This document shows positions 8,709 to 17,500 of a stretch of 64,000 nt of DNA, piece by piece; position 1 is the stretch's first letter, and every line of letters starts with the position of its first letter. The stretch is from CAZGMJ01 sp964526785. GTDB lineage: Bacteria; Planctomycetota; Phycisphaerae; Sedimentisphaerales; Anaerobacaceae. The DNA is taken from assembly GCA_964526785.1 (NCBI GenBank), contig CAZGMJ010000001.1:1-64000 (forward strand). The letters are read 5' to 3'. The notes beneath the pieces were generated by a model, which was not told where the DNA came from, did not search any database, and saw only the letters and a list, made by a program, of their open reading frames with translations. Made by a program: the position numbers and the translations under genes.

Positions 8709-9599
8709 ATGCGCGACTCTAAGATAGATCGACGGCAGATGATAGCGGGCGGGCTTGCTGCGCTGGCGGGTGCTACGCTGGCGGGCTCATGCCGATCGTA
8801 TGCGAAGAAAGGGCCTCAGAAGGGAGCCAACGGCTTCAAACTGGGGGTCTGCGACTGGACTGTCCGTAAGCGGACGGACCCCGAAGCGCTGGAAGTTGCC
8901 CGTCGTATTGGAATTGACGGCGTTCAGGTGGATTTCGGCAGCGGGGAGGAGGATTTGCCTCTGTTCGATCCGGATTTGCAGAAGCGGTACATCGAGGCGG
9001 CGAAAGCGAATGAGATCGAGATTGCCTCACTGGCGATGGGGACGCTGAACAACGTGCCGTACAAGAGCGACCCGCGGACCGACGCATGGGTCGAGCAGGC
9101 GATCGATGTAAGCGGAGCAATGGGGACCAACGTGATTCTGCTGGCGTTTTTCGGCAAGGGCGATTTGAAAAACGACCCGGCGGGTACCGATGCGGTCGTG
9201 CGGAAACTGCGGGCGGCGGCGCCGAAGGCGGAGGATGCGGGCGTTTATCTGGGGATCGAGTCATGGCTCAACGCCGAGGAACACATGGCGATTCTGGAGC
9301 GTGTGGATTCGCCTGCTGTGAAGGTTTATTACGATGTGGCTAATTCACACAAGATGGGATACGACATATACAGCGAGATCCGCCAGTTGAGCGATCATAT
9401 CTGCGAGTTTCACGCCAAGGATAACGATAACCTGTACGGGAAGGGTTCGATTGCGTTTAGAGAGGTGCGCAAGGCGATGGACGACATCGGGTATCGCGGC
9501 TGGCTGGTAATGGAAGGCACGAAGATGCCTTTGGGCGTCGAGGAAAGTTGTACGTACGACGCGAAGTATCTGCGGATGATCTTTCCGCGGAAGGTGTGA
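8709..9599 (+). CDS. Sugar phosphate isomerase/epimerase (TIM barrel), secreted
   Basis: A 296-residue xylose-isomerase-like TIM barrel of the AP endonuclease family 2 superfamily. The N terminus reads DRRQMIAGGLAALAGATL then AGSC, a twin-arginine signal with a possible lipobox. Metal-site landmarks include LGIES, YYDVANSHKMGYD (about residue 204), CEFHAKDND (about 235) and the final VMEGTKM strand. Such enzymes isomerise or epimerise free or derivatised sugars and often travel with Gfo/Idh/MocA oxidoreductases, as here. The open frame could start at 8685, but the ATG at 8709 follows CAGGGGT at the right distance and begins directly ahead of the signal peptide. Confidence 0.85.
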   Translation: MRDSKIDRRQMIAGGLAALAGATLAGSCRSYAKKGPQKGANGFKLGVCDWTVRKRTDPEALEVARRIGIDGVQVDFGSGEEDLPLFDPDLQKRYIEAAKANEIEIASLAMGTLNNVPYKSDPRTDAWVEQAIDVSGAMGTNVILLAFFGKGDLKNDPAGTDAVVRKLRAAAPKAEDAGVYLGIESWLNAEEHMAILERVDSPAVKVYYDVANSHKMGYDIYSEIRQLSDHICEFHAKDNDNLYGKGSIAFREVRKAMDDIGYRGWLVMEGTKMPLGVEESCTYDAKYLRMIFPRKV

Positions 9600-9634
9600 A
9601 CGAAAATCACGGGGGCGAACGAAAGGGGCATGCG

Positions 9635-11008
9635 ATGAGACTGCGTGACAGGCTGGTTGCTGTATTTGTGTTGCTGTGCGTTAATGCTTTGCCGGCGTCT
9701 GGAACGGCGCTGGACGACTATGTGAACAAGCCGGACGCGAGCTACCAGTACGAGGTGGCCAGGACGCTGGACGGGCCCGGCTGGAAGGCGTACGTGATCG
9801 ATATGATCTCGCAGACGTGGCGAAGCGAGGAGGAGGTGGATCGAACGCAGTGGCAGCACTGGCTGACGGTGGTTGTGCCCGAAGAAGCGAAATACGATAC
9901 CGCGATGCTCTGGATCAACGGGGGCAGCAATGGAAAACCTGCACCGAGCAATGTGGATTCCATGCTGGCGGCGCTGGCGATGGGGAGCAATTCGGTCGTG
10001 GCGGATTTGAAGACGGTGCCCAATCAGCCGTTGAAGTTTCCGGATGGCGGGCGGCCGCGGTATGAAGACGGAATTATTGCGTACACCTTCGCCAAGTACG
10101 TGCAGACGGGCGACAAGACGTGGCCTTTGCTGTTGCCGATGGTCAAGAGTGCGGTGCGAGCGATGGATACGATTCAAAGCGCCGTAGCAAAAGCGACCGA
10201 CGGCGACGTGAAGATCGAGAAGTTCGTGGTCGGCGGGGGATCCAAGCGCGGCTGGACGACGTGGCTGACCGGAGCGGTGGACAAGCGGGTCTGCGGTATT
10301 ACGCCGGCGGTGATCGACGTATTGAATATGGACGAGCAGATGCGGCATCATTTCGCGGCTTACGGCTTCTATTCGTCGGCGATCGGGGATTACGAGGATA
10401 TGAACATTTTCGGCCAGCTCGATACGCCGCCGGGGCAGGAGTTGATCAGCTTTGTGGATCCGTATGAATACCGGGAGCGGTACACGATGCCGAAGTTCAT
10501 GGTCAATTCGAGCGGGGACCAATTCTTTCTGCCGGATTCATCGCAATTCTACTGGAAGGACCTGCCGCCTGAGAAGTACATCCGTTACTGTCCGAATACG
10601 GATCATGGGCTGGGCGGTTCGGATGCCGACAAGAGTCTGTTGGCGTTCTACAAGTCGATTCTGGAAGACGTCGAGCGGCCGGTGTTCTCGTGGCGCGTTA
10701 CCGAGCGGGGGGCGATAGCCGTGCGGACGCGGACGGAGCCGGCAGCGGTGAAGCTGTGGCATGCGACGAATCCGGAGGCGAGGGATTTCCGGCTGGAAAC
10801 CATCGGCAAGGCCTGGCAGAGCAGGGAGCTCAAACCTCGGGAAGAAGACAGATATGTGGGGAGGGTGAAGAAGCCAGAGAAGGGTTTCACGGCGTTCTTC
10901 GTCGAATTGACATTTGACAGTGGTTTTGCGGTGCCGTACAAGTTTACGACGCAGGTCAAGGTCGTTCCGGACGTGCTGCCTTTCGCTGAGAAGCTCGAGC
11001 AAAGGTGA
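9635..11008 (+). CDS. PhoPQ-activated pathogenicity-related (PqaA-like) protein
   Basis: A 457-residue secreted protein of the PhoPQ-activated pathogenicity-related family, an alpha/beta-hydrolase fold common in planctomycetes. A signal peptide (RDRLVAVFVLLCVNALPASG) is followed by the family opening TALDDYVNKPDASYQYEV. The nucleophile-elbow region reads VVGGGSKRGWTTWLTG (about residue 199), as in other members. The function of the family is poorly known; PqaA of Salmonella relates to melittin resistance. Start chosen at the ATG at 9635 behind GAAAGGGG, 35 bases after the isomerase stop, so it probably ends the operon starting at 5669. Its 3' end is duplicated downstream at 12798-12905. Confidence 0.85.
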   Translation: MRLRDRLVAVFVLLCVNALPASGTALDDYVNKPDASYQYEVARTLDGPGWKAYVIDMISQTWRSEEEVDRTQWQHWLTVVVPEEAKYDTAMLWINGGSNGKPAPSNVDSMLAALAMGSNSVVADLKTVPNQPLKFPDGGRPRYEDGIIAYTFAKYVQTGDKTWPLLLPMVKSAVRAMDTIQSAVAKATDGDVKIEKFVVGGGSKRGWTTWLTGAVDKRVCGITPAVIDVLNMDEQMRHHFAAYGFYSSAIGDYEDMNIFGQLDTPPGQELISFVDPYEYRERYTMPKFMVNSSGDQFFLPDSSQFYWKDLPPEKYIRYCPNTDHGLGGSDADKSLLAFYKSILEDVERPVFSWRVTERGAIAVRTRTEPAAVKLWHATNPEARDFRLETIGKAWQSRELKPREEDRYVGRVKKPEKGFTAFFVELTFDSGFAVPYKFTTQVKVVPDVLPFAEKLEQR

Positions 11009-11032
11009 TTATGTTGCCTTCGGTCGGGCTGG
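10925..11032 (+). repeat. Copy 1 of a duplicated 108-bp segment
   Basis: This covers the last 27 codons of the intact PqaA-like gene, its stop and 24 downstream bases. It recurs at 12798-12905 with seven mismatches by my hand alignment. The two copies flank the minus-strand SEC-C gene. Confidence 0.85.
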
Positions 11033-11100
11033 TCCCGAGCGGGTCGATCCGCGATTGCGGCGATTATCACGTTTCATCCGGGCCACATGCGAAAGGGGCG

Positions 11101-12546
11101 TCAGGTTTCGACGTGCACATTAGTGGATCGGCCGCAGCATTTCTTGTACTTGCGGCCGCTTCCGCAGGGGCAGGGTTCATTTCGGCCGATCCTGCGCGAC
11201 AGTTCCTCAGTAGGTATCGGTGGTTCTTCGTCCAGCGGCACTTGCAGTGAGCGGTTGAAGTCAGCGCGAGGGTGCGACGTGACGAAAGTGCTGAAATCCT
11301 TTATGTATCGTTTGAGTTGGTCCTGGTCATCGATGTCTACGCCGTCCTGCACTGCACAACCCAGCAACATCTTGACGATGCCCCAATTGCTCTCATCCAT
11401 GCATTTCGGGACAATCTGGTCGGCCCACTGATTCATTGCTTCAATGGGCGTTTGCGCGTCATCCAGAATCTCTTCCGCTTCGAGCCATTGCAGAAGCGCT
11501 TTCGTGACGGGGGCGACGGCCGCGAATAGGGGCTCGTCTCCGAGCAAATGAGCCGGGAAAAGCTCAAGGTGGATTGTCTTGAGGACCGGGGCATCAATTT
11601 GCTCCGCCTTGCAGCCCGCGGATTCCCACGCCAGTTGCAATAGCTTACGGGCCACATACGGGACCATTGCTCGGATGTCGGGAGCCAGTTGAGCGTACTG
11701 ACTTGATGCGGTAAAGCGTTCGACGAGACCAGCAATACGTTCCATTTCGGGATCGGGGGGCGTCGTCTCGTGGTCGGTCTGCTGTTGGGCACAGCATTCC
11801 TTGGCCGCCTGCCATTGCGCTGCAAGCCATGTGCGGACCGGCTGTCGCCAGATAGGCTGCGGAAGAATGTCGCCGGTCGCCCGTCCTTCGAGAACGCTTA
11901 CGGCCTCTTCGTAATCGGCCTTGAATCCGGGTACGTCTCTTTTGATAATCTTTTTGAGCATGTCCAGGGCGGGCTGGTGATTTAGCTGTACGAGCGTCCA
12001 CATTGACGACATTGCGCAACCGGGATCAATCTCACTGCGAACGACCCTTCCCAGCAGGTCCATGCAGGCACGTATTGTCGGCTCACGCAGTTCAGGGCTG
12101 TCCGTCTCGGTGGCGAGCTCCGTGAGGCCCCAAAGATGGAACCACGCGCCGCGACGGTTGGGCTCGTGTTCGATTGCCGCCAGTACGTCGGGCAATATGT
12201 TTGGGCCGAGTGAGCCGCAAGCGGCCTGCAGGACATCCATCAGCAGGTCCTCATCGCGCTGTCCCGCTTCGGAGAGCTTATCGAGAAGGAATCGTCCGAT
12301 TCGGCGGCGCTGGTTTGTGCTGCATTTCGGTGCGGCCAGGGCAAAGATCGCGGGCACGTAGAGATCGACGTAAGTCGGTTCCTCGGGCGGCATGTCGATA
12401 GTCTCGTCGTATAGTTCCATTAACCGGTCCGCGATGGCCGGGCTGGTCAACAGGGTGTGAGCGAAAGTGTCGATAGCTGTCCAGGGGACCTCTGCGTGGG
12501 TCCGGCACAGTTCTTCCCAGGGTAGTTTGTGGTTGTGGTTCACCAT
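11101..12546 (-). CDS. SEC-C metal-binding motif protein, HEAT-like helical body
   Basis: A 481-residue cytoplasmic protein. The C terminus carries a SEC-C motif (RNEPCPCGSGRKYKKCCG, about residues 455-472), the zinc-binding element first seen at the SecA C terminus, where it contacts SecB and ribosomes. The rest is helical, without a recognised enzyme motif; the N-terminal half resembles HEAT-like or DUF1186-type helical proteins attached to SEC-C tails. The open frame could start with GTG at 12555, but AAGGAGG lies directly against that codon and eight bases before the ATG at 12546, so the ATG is the better start. It is a lone gene between the two copies of the PqaA 3' end. Function unknown. 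Confidence 0.75.
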   Translation of the reverse strand: MVNHNHKLPWEELCRTHAEVPWTAIDTFAHTLLTSPAIADRLMELYDETIDMPPEEPTYVDLYVPAIFALAAPKCSTNQRRRIGRFLLDKLSEAGQRDEDLLMDVLQAACGSLGPNILPDVLAAIEHEPNRRGAWFHLWGLTELATETDSPELREPTIRACMDLLGRVVRSEIDPGCAMSSMWTLVQLNHQPALDMLKKIIKRDVPGFKADYEEAVSVLEGRATGDILPQPIWRQPVRTWLAAQWQAAKECCAQQQTDHETTPPDPEMERIAGLVERFTASSQYAQLAPDIRAMVPYVARKLLQLAWESAGCKAEQIDAPVLKTIHLELFPAHLLGDEPLFAAVAPVTKALLQWLEAEEILDDAQTPIEAMNQWADQIVPKCMDESNWGIVKMLLGCAVQDGVDIDDQDQLKRYIKDFSTFVTSHPRADFNRSLQVPLDEEPPIPTEELSRRIGRNEPCPCGSGRKYKKCCGRSTNVHVET

Positions 12547-13183
12547 TATTGCCACCTCCTTGTATGTGTGCTTCTGTCTCCGGGAATCGAAGGACGCAAT
12601 GCTGCAGACTTACTGTGCGTTGATTGTACGCTATACTGGCGTCGAATCAAGGGTGGAGAGCGCTTGCGGCGGAAGTCTCTCTTTTCGGAAAGGGGGAAGT
12701 AAAGAACCGCTTTGGCGCATTGTTCAGTAGTATCCAGAATATCGTGCTAAGACCAGCGATAGAATGTATTTCGGATATAGGGTACAGCCTGGCTGACTTT
12801 GCGGTGCCGTACAAGTTTACGACCCAGGTCAAGGTCGTGCCCGACGTGCTGCCTTTCGTGGAGAAGCTCGAGCAAAGGTGATTATGTTGCCTTCGGGTGG
12901 GCTGGGATCGTACAGAAAGGTGAGAACCTCGCGGAGAGACGGAGAAAAACTTTCTCATCTGTGCAGTCTTTCCAGCGGAAAAGTGAATTGCCCGGTGAAG
13001 GATGTGCGGTCTTGGGGCAATGTGAGTTTTTGGCGTGTAAGTCTTTTATTCAGATGTGTTTATGGCTTGTAGGTGTAGTTGTGGAGCATGCATGTGGCGG
13101 GGTGGGATAACCATTGTCGAATGAAAGAAGCAGGTGGCTTGGGAGAAACGTGCAGAATTAGATGGGTGTCGTTGTGCTACACC
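12547..13183. other. Intergenic region with gene scar
   Basis: Apart from the duplicated PqaA fragment at 12798-12905, this region upstream of the SEC-C gene shows no coding sequence that I can support. The stretch after 12905 is of mixed composition and looks like decayed DNA. The promoter of the SEC-C gene should lie near 12560-12640 on the minus strand, but no strong match is seen. Confidence 0.4.
12798..12905 (+). pseudogene. 3' remnant of a second PqaA-like gene
   Basis: This repeats 10925-11032 of the intact gene. The frame ends FAVPYKFTTQVKVV then PDVLPFVEKLEQR and a stop, differing from the intact copy by one residue (Val for Ala). Within the coding part, three of the five base changes are synonymous third-position changes (ACG/ACC, GTT/GTG, CCG/CCC). 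That pattern suggests it diverged while still a gene before losing its 5' part. Nothing upstream of 12798 resembles the PqaA family. Confidence 0.75.
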
Positions 13184-13212
13184 TTGACAGGCGGGCTACC
13201 ATTTGGTAACAT
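13184..13212 (+). promoter_or_regulatory. Candidate promoter for the choice-of-anchor C gene
   Basis: TTGACA (13184-13189), a 17-base spacer and TAACAT (13207-13212) form a sigma-70-like promoter. Transcription would start near 13219, giving a leader of about 120 bases before the ATG at 13339. Confidence 0.5.
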
Positions 13213-13338
13213 ACGAGTATGGAAAAGCAGGGAGGTTCATTTTCATTGTAGCTAGGAACGAAAACTACGAGTACTTCGAACTATTCGCTGTGCTGTGTAC
13301 AAAAATCCGTATAAGTGTTTACGATTAAGGGGGAAGCA

Positions 13339-14013
13339 ATGAGAAGATTACATATTCACCTCATCGTTGCTGCAGCAGTGACGGCCGGTTTATTCATTCC
13401 GACGGACGCTTTGGCCAATATTGTGCAAAACGGGAGCTTTGAAGATACACTTGCTGGCGGTGAAAACTGGTATGTGCGGCTCAGCGGCGGCAGCGCCGGG
13501 ATTACCGGTTGGGAAGTTGGGGGCGATAGTGTAGATTACATTGGTGATCTATGGGATGCCTCGGACGGGAGACGCAGTTTGGACCTGGACGGGGCTACCG
13601 GAGCTTTCGGCGGGATTGGGCAGCTCATAGAGACGATACCCGGTCACAAGTACATCGTGTCGTTTGACATGGCGGGCAATCCCGGAAGGCCGGCGGGCAT
13701 CAGCGATCCGCTCTTTTTCGTCAAGACAATGGATGTGCAGGCGATAGGGTCATCGCTACAGTCCAAGTCATTCAGTTTTGATGCCTATGGCAATACGTTC
13801 GACAATATGGGCTGGACCGCTATGGATTGGATGTTTGAGGCCGATGGTTCTTTGACCACCCTGCAGTTCGTGTCTACGACGGGTTCGGGCTGGGGACCTG
13901 CACTGGATAATGTCAGTGTGGCACCCGTGAGCAACCCTGCTCCCGGTGGGATCATGCTTGGCGGATTAGGTGCTGGGCTGGTAAGCTGGCTGCGGCGCAG
14001 ACGGTCATTATAG
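13339..14013 (+). CDS. Choice-of-anchor C family surface protein with PEP-CTERM-like tail
   Basis: A 224-residue exported protein. The signal peptide spans about residues 1-26, ending near TDALAN. The mature part begins IVQNGSFEDT, the typical start of the choice-of-anchor C/DUF642-like beta-sandwich, and has IGQLIETIPGHKYIVSFDMA and WGPALDNVSV as family landmarks. The tail NPAPGGIMLGGLGAGLVSW followed by LRRRRSL is a PEP-CTERM-like sorting signal (Pro-rich motif, hydrophobic helix, basic end), of the kind processed by exosortases and linked to exopolysaccharide. AAGGGGG lies before the ATG. A terminator follows, so this is a single-gene unit. Confidence 0.8.
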   Translation: MRRLHIHLIVAAAVTAGLFIPTDALANIVQNGSFEDTLAGGENWYVRLSGGSAGITGWEVGGDSVDYIGDLWDASDGRRSLDLDGATGAFGGIGQLIETIPGHKYIVSFDMAGNPGRPAGISDPLFFVKTMDVQAIGSSLQSKSFSFDAYGNTFDNMGWTAMDWMFEADGSLTTLQFVSTTGSGWGPALDNVSVAPVSNPAPGGIMLGGLGAGLVSWLRRRRSL

Positions 14014-14038
14014 AAGAGCGAATTCTTGTTAGTCATAA

Positions 14039-14068
14039 GGTCGCGAAGCTGTTTCGCGGCCTTTTTTT
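14039..14068 (+). terminator. Rho-independent terminator
   Basis: GGTCGCGAA pairs with TTCGCGGCC (nine pairs including one G-T) around a short GCTG-type loop and is followed by seven T residues. It lies 26 bases after the stop of the choice-of-anchor C gene. Confidence 0.9.
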
Positions 14069-14459
14069 GTGCGCGCCTATGACGATCCATGTTGATTGAA
14101 GGCGAGCAGGCGCTTTCCGACCGTCTGCGTTGCTGCCTATTCGTTGCCTGGTCCGTCTTCTGGCTGCACAGACCAGCTTTGCTGCATGCACAATGAGCCT
14201 CGATTGAGCTGCGGGCGGGCGAAACTCAATGTGCGAAATAGCATCGCAGGCGTGCCCTCTTTTGGTGTGAGAGTGGCCTATGCGAGAGCGGGGACGAAAA
14301 GGGGACTGCTCTGGTGGATTTGCAGCAGGCATAGTGGGATTCGTCGGCGCATAGTGAAAAGCAGTGCTCCTACTACCCTTCGTGGCGTTAATAAAGGGGG
14401 TATGCGTAATCTACGTGCTGGAAAAGAGGGTTACAAAGGGCTTGTGGGGCATTTTTTGC
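14069..14459. other. Intergenic gap, nothing recognised
   Basis: About 390 bases between the terminator and the next promoter. Open frames here are short, lack ribosome binding sites and resemble nothing I know. Confidence 0.45.
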
Positions 14460-14487
14460 TTGACTTCGGTTGATAGTCCGATATAAT
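14460..14487 (+). promoter_or_regulatory. Strong candidate promoter for the 1438-residue lectin protein
   Basis: TTGACT (14460-14465), a 16-base spacer and a perfect TATAAT (14482-14487). Transcription would begin near 14494, about 40 bases before the proposed GTG start and its AGGAGGA site. Confidence 0.65.
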
Positions 14488-14530
14488 CGACGCATTGTGG
14501 TTGACGTTTCTTGGCCGCTGACAGGAGGAT

Positions 14531-17500
14531 GTGGTGTATGAATTGCCTTGTGCGCAAATCTGTCGGCCCTTGTTGATCTACCGCTCTTTTCCGCGTTTTG
14601 TGCGGCAAGTGAAAGGATTTCACTCCCTTTTGAGGGTAGAGCAACGCTGCGCCGAAGGATTGGCACGTAGAATACCGATCTTGTTCATTGTTTTGTGCCT
14701 CTGCCGCCTGGTCTTTGCAGGTGGCGGAGAGTACGTCGTTTGCACCCAGGCAGGCCGGCAGGGCAGTCCGGATATCTGGCAAGACTGGGTGGTGTGGCAT
14801 GCGCATGTGGAGGGGGGCGATTCCGACGTTTGGGCGGGCAATCTGTCCTCGGGGGCATTGGTTCGGATTACGTACTCCGGGGCGGCATTGAATCCACGCA
14901 TAGACGGAGGCGTAGTCGTCTGGCAGGATGCGCGAAGCGGGGAATTCGACATTTATGCTTACGATCTGACCACGGGCGTACAATGGGCCGTGTGTGCCGA
15001 TTCGGGCAATCAGGTGGACCCTGCAATTGGGGGAGGTCGTATCGTCTGGCGGACGGGGGGCTATCCTCAATGGGATTCGGTGTGGGCGCACACGATCAGC
15101 GACGGGCGGACCGTTCTCGTTTGCGATGCGCCTGGCAACAAGTGGCGGCCTGATGTGGACGGGAACATCGTTGTGTGGGGGGATTATCGCAACGGCAACT
15201 GGGATGTATTCGGGTACGACCTTGCGGGCGGTGGCGAATTTGTGGTTGCTGACGGTGCGGGATATCAGCGTTGTGCAAGCATTGACGGAGGGTTGGTCGC
15301 ATATGAAGAATGCCTTAGCGGCGACGACGGCACTGTTGGGGTGTACGATATTGCGGGGGGGACGCGGAGGTATCTTGGTATTCCCGGTTTGTGCGATTGG
15401 GTCGGTATACAGGGAAAGTACGTTGTGTGGGGGGATTACCGCGGTAACGAGACAGACATCTACGGCCTCGATCTGGAAACGGACCAGGAGTTCAATGTGT
15501 GCTCGAAATCGGGCTGGCAGTTTCGGCCTGCGGTGTACGGAGATACGGCGGTCTGGGCCGACGACCGGAACGGGGCCGGCAATCGCGCGATCTGGGGTCG
15601 GTCTCTGACAGACACGGATTACGATGATGTGACTATCGAGCCAGAGGTCACAGAGGTGGACAAGTGGTTCACCGAGTTCTTTGAAGGTGAAGGTTGGGCT
15701 GATGCGTTCGATCTGGCTTATACAGCGATAACGCTGGTTCCGCACGGCAGCACGAGTTACGCTATAAGCAGCGAGGCGATAACCAGCCTGCCGACCGATC
15801 CGGCCGGGGGAACGGTGCTGCCCCTGGGCGACGACGCCTATGCGACGGTGAGTGTAAACGGCAGCACGTTTCATGTCGGCAGTAACGGATACGTAACCTT
15901 CCGTGAGGGCGACAGGGATTACTCCGAATCGCTCACGGATCATTTCGATACCATGCGTCTGTCGGCCTACTTCACGGATCTTGATCCGTCGAGCGGCGGG
16001 AGCGTCAGTTGGAAGCAGGCGGAGGGGAGCGTTGTTGTGACGTGGGAGAATGTTCCGGATTTTGGCGGCGTGGGGTCCAATACTTTTCAGTTGGAGATGT
16101 ATGACGACGGCGGGATTCGATTCGCGTGGCTGGGTGTTACGACCGATCATGCGATAGTAGGACTTTCGGGGGGCGGAGGAATACCGGCGGATTTCGAGGA
16201 GGCTGATATGTCGTCGTATGCGGGTTCCTCCGGCTCCGGTTCTGGGAGCGGGGAGGATCCGGGCGAGTTCTATACGGAGATATTCGAGGCGGACGAGGCG
16301 GGTTTTGATCTGATGCATCAGGCCGTAGTGCTTACACCTGCGGGTGATGGAAGTTACATGACGTCGGTTCGCGAAGTGAGCGGATTGCCGACCGATCCTG
16401 CAGGCGGGACGGTTCTGTCTTTGCAGGATGATGATTATGTCGGCGTGGAGACGAATGGACAGACGTTCTACGTGGGCAGCAACGGCTACATCACTTTCGA
16501 TGAGGGGGATTATGACTACTCGGCATCACTTGCCGATCATTTTCAGACGGCGCGCTTGTCCGGTCTGTTTACCGACCTGGATCCGTCCAGCGGTGGGCGG
16601 GTTACCTGGAAGCGCTTGTGGAATCGCATCGTGGTAACATGGGAGGACGTGCCGGGCTTTGGCGGGGTTGGGTCGAACACATTCCAGATCGAGATGTATG
16701 ATGATGGTTCCGTGCAGATGGCGTGGCTGGATATCTCGGCCGAGCGAGGTGTTGTGGGTGTCTCGGGCGGGGGAGGGGTACCGTCGAGCTTTGTCGAGAG
16801 CGACTTGTCGGGATACGAGCCGTATACGGGGGGGAGCGACTGGGCGATGGATGACTCGCTGGTCGGATACTGGTCATTCGACGAGGGGTATGGCGATACG
16901 GCGTACGATTCAGCGGGGCTGGCCGATGCCACTGTTGTCGGGCCGCAATGGGTGAGCGATGCCTGGGGTACCGCATTGAGCTTCGATGGGATAGATGATT
17001 ATGTCCAGTGTCCACACGAAGATGACCTCGAAATAAGCGGCGAGATTGCGCTTTCTGCGTGGATCAGAATTCCGGAAATACCTGAAGGAGACAACTGGAC
17101 GATCATCAGCAGTGAAGACGAAAGCACGTTCACGGGAATCTCATTATCTGTTAGTGGTGGCGAAAACCATGACAGCCAGTCCTGTCCGCCAGGACACCTA
17201 CGATTTCGGATAGGTAACGGTTACGGCTGGCTGGCGACCAATGCCAACGCCCGGATACCCACGGGGCGCTGGGTACACGTAGCCGTTTCACGCAAAGCGG
17301 GCGAGGACGCTGTTGTTTATTATGACGGTGTCCCGCAGGCGTCGAGTAGTATGGGGTGGGATGGCCATGTGGCGTATTTACAAAACTGGACAATTGGGGC
17401 AAGTACGGAGATGGAGGCGGACGATTGTTTCTTCGGAGCGATAGGCGCTGTTCGAGTATTTAAGGAAGCCTTGTCGCAATCCGAAATCGATACCTTGTGC

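Noticed and set aside
12909..13183. Small gene in the gap before the choice-of-anchor C gene
   Set aside because: The open frames are short, lack ribosome binding sites and contain no recognisable signal peptide or domain.
14411..16318. 635-residue open frame antisense to the large lectin gene
   Set aside because: It is a shadow of the plus-strand gene; the plus frame has repeats, domains, a signal segment and a strong promoter.
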